Source of the DNA: Noviherbaspirillum autotrophicum
GTDB lineage: Bacteria; Pseudomonadota; Gammaproteobacteria; Burkholderiales; Burkholderiaceae_D
Direction of reading: 5' to 3'
Length of the DNA stretch: 64,000 nt
Assembly: GCF_000818395.1 (NCBI RefSeq)
Contig: NZ_JWJG01000028.1
Coordinates: forward strand, 2,131,397 to 2,195,396
Position numbers and translations under genes: made by a program. The notes beneath the pieces are model-generated. The model had not been told where the DNA came from and made no database searches. It worked only from the letters and a program-made list of their open reading frames with translations. This document shows, in pieces, positions 63,515 through 64,000 of the stretch; the first letter of the stretch is position 1; every line of letters begins with the position of its first letter.

Positions 63515-64000
63515 CGACATTGCGCGAAACGAAGACCGCCTGCTGCTACTGCGGCGTCGGCTGCGGCGTGATCGTCGAATCCGACGGTGAACGGATCACC
63601 GGCGTGCGCGGCGACCCGCAGCATCCGGCCAATTTCGGGCGCCTGTGCTCCAAGGGCAGCACGCTGCACCTGACGGCGAATCCGGTGCTGCAGCAGCAGG
63701 TGCGCGCGCTGCATCCTGAGTTGCGCACTGCGCGCGGCGCGCCGCGCGCGCCGGCGGCATGGGGCGAGACGCTCGACTTCATCGCGCGCAGGTTTGTGAG
63801 CACGATCCGGGAACACGGCCCCGACAGCGTCGGCTTCTATATCTCCGGCCAGCTGCTGACCGAGGATTACTATGTGTTCAACAAGCTGGCCAAGGGGCTG
63901 ATCGGCACCAACAACATCGACACCAATTCGCGCCTGTGCATGTCGAGCGCGGTGGCCGGCTACAAGCAAACGCTGGGCGCGGATGCGCCGCCAGTGTGCT
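63511..64000 (+). CDS. nasA: Assimilatory nitrate reductase catalytic subunit, N-terminal part
   Basis: The visible 163 residues start TTLRETKTACCYCGVGCGV and contain the N-terminal [4Fe-4S] binding pattern (C-x2-C-x3-C, then CSKGS) of the molybdopterin oxidoreductase family. SVGFYISGQLLTEDYYVFNK and NIDTNSRLCMSSAVAGYK follow, as in NasA/NarB-type nitrate reductases. It reduces nitrate to nitrite for NirBD in the cytoplasm. The window ends inside the gene. Its ATG overlaps the nirD stop by 4 bp. Confidence 0.92.
   Translation, partial: MTTLRETKTACCYCGVGCGVIVESDGERITGVRGDPQHPANFGRLCSKGSTLHLTANPVLQQQVRALHPELRTARGAPRAPAAWGETLDFIARRFVSTIREHGPDSVGFYISGQLLTEDYYVFNKLAKGLIGTNNIDTNSRLCMSSAVAGYKQTLGADAPPVC

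Overview
The window is about 62-64% GC chromosomal DNA from a betaproteobacterium (Burkholderiales). Oxalobacteraceae relatives such as Herbaspirillum, Noviherbaspirillum or Herminiimonas fit best. I base this on the gene orders amgK-murU / lptD-surA-pdxA-rsmA, miaB-phoH-ybeY-corC-lnt and glyQ-glyS-gmhB-plsC, on the phasin and DctPQM-type genes, and on protein style. This is inference from gene content, not a database match.

Layout. 1-2302 (minus): pepP (cut by the window edge), murU and amgK, which cover peptidoglycan recycling and a peptidase. About 2335-4800: a group II intron with a full-length reverse transcriptase/maturase/HNH protein, sitting in the divergent amgK/lptD intergenic region. 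4800-5150: a geneless but strongly structured stretch. 5318-11151 (plus): lptD, surA, pdxA, rsmA and an HU gene. 11255-23050 (minus): gloA, a YgjP-like metallopeptidase, plsC, gmhB, glyS, glyQ, lnt, corC, ybeY, phoH, miaB and a small exported protein. 23555-26851 (plus): a curli-type locus csgE-csgF-csgG plus one long curlin-repeat protein, with no csgB or csgD.

27077-37191 is a mobile island of about 10.1 kb inserted in the 3' end of an elongator tRNA-Met gene. A decayed copy of the tRNA tail, followed by a tRNA-style terminator, lies at the far end. Short repeats of TTGCCCCCA sit at both ends and look like integrase arm sites. The island has the plan of a phage satellite (PICI-like): P4-type integrase, AlpA regulator, DUF3631 helicase-like ATPase, a TubC-N-like protein and a lone P27-type small terminase. 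Its cargo is a NaeI-type restriction-modification module (5-methylcytosine methyltransferase, Vsr endonuclease, NaeI-like endonuclease) and an unrecognised 266-residue gene. This is the most interesting part of the window.

37306-46041: miaA, mutL, a DedA protein, cheW, amiC, tsaE, queG, an AEC transporter and dctR. 46130-51337: dctS and the TRAP transporter dctPQM, with a perfect 14-bp palindrome between dctS and dctP. 51401-56484: ogt, xerD, a 26-residue membrane peptide, a phasin with two operator-like inverted repeats upstream, ybaK, plsY and tsaD. 56559-64000 is a nitrate assimilation cluster: a NasT-like ANTAR regulator, a PP2C-Ser/Thr kinase fusion, a nitrate transporter, nirB, a 40-residue ORF, nirD and the start of nasA. 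The transporter and nirB are divergent. Each has a textbook sigma-54 promoter, and an NtrC-type GCAC-N7-GTGC site lies between them, so nitrogen control by NtrC/RpoN is strongly suggested.
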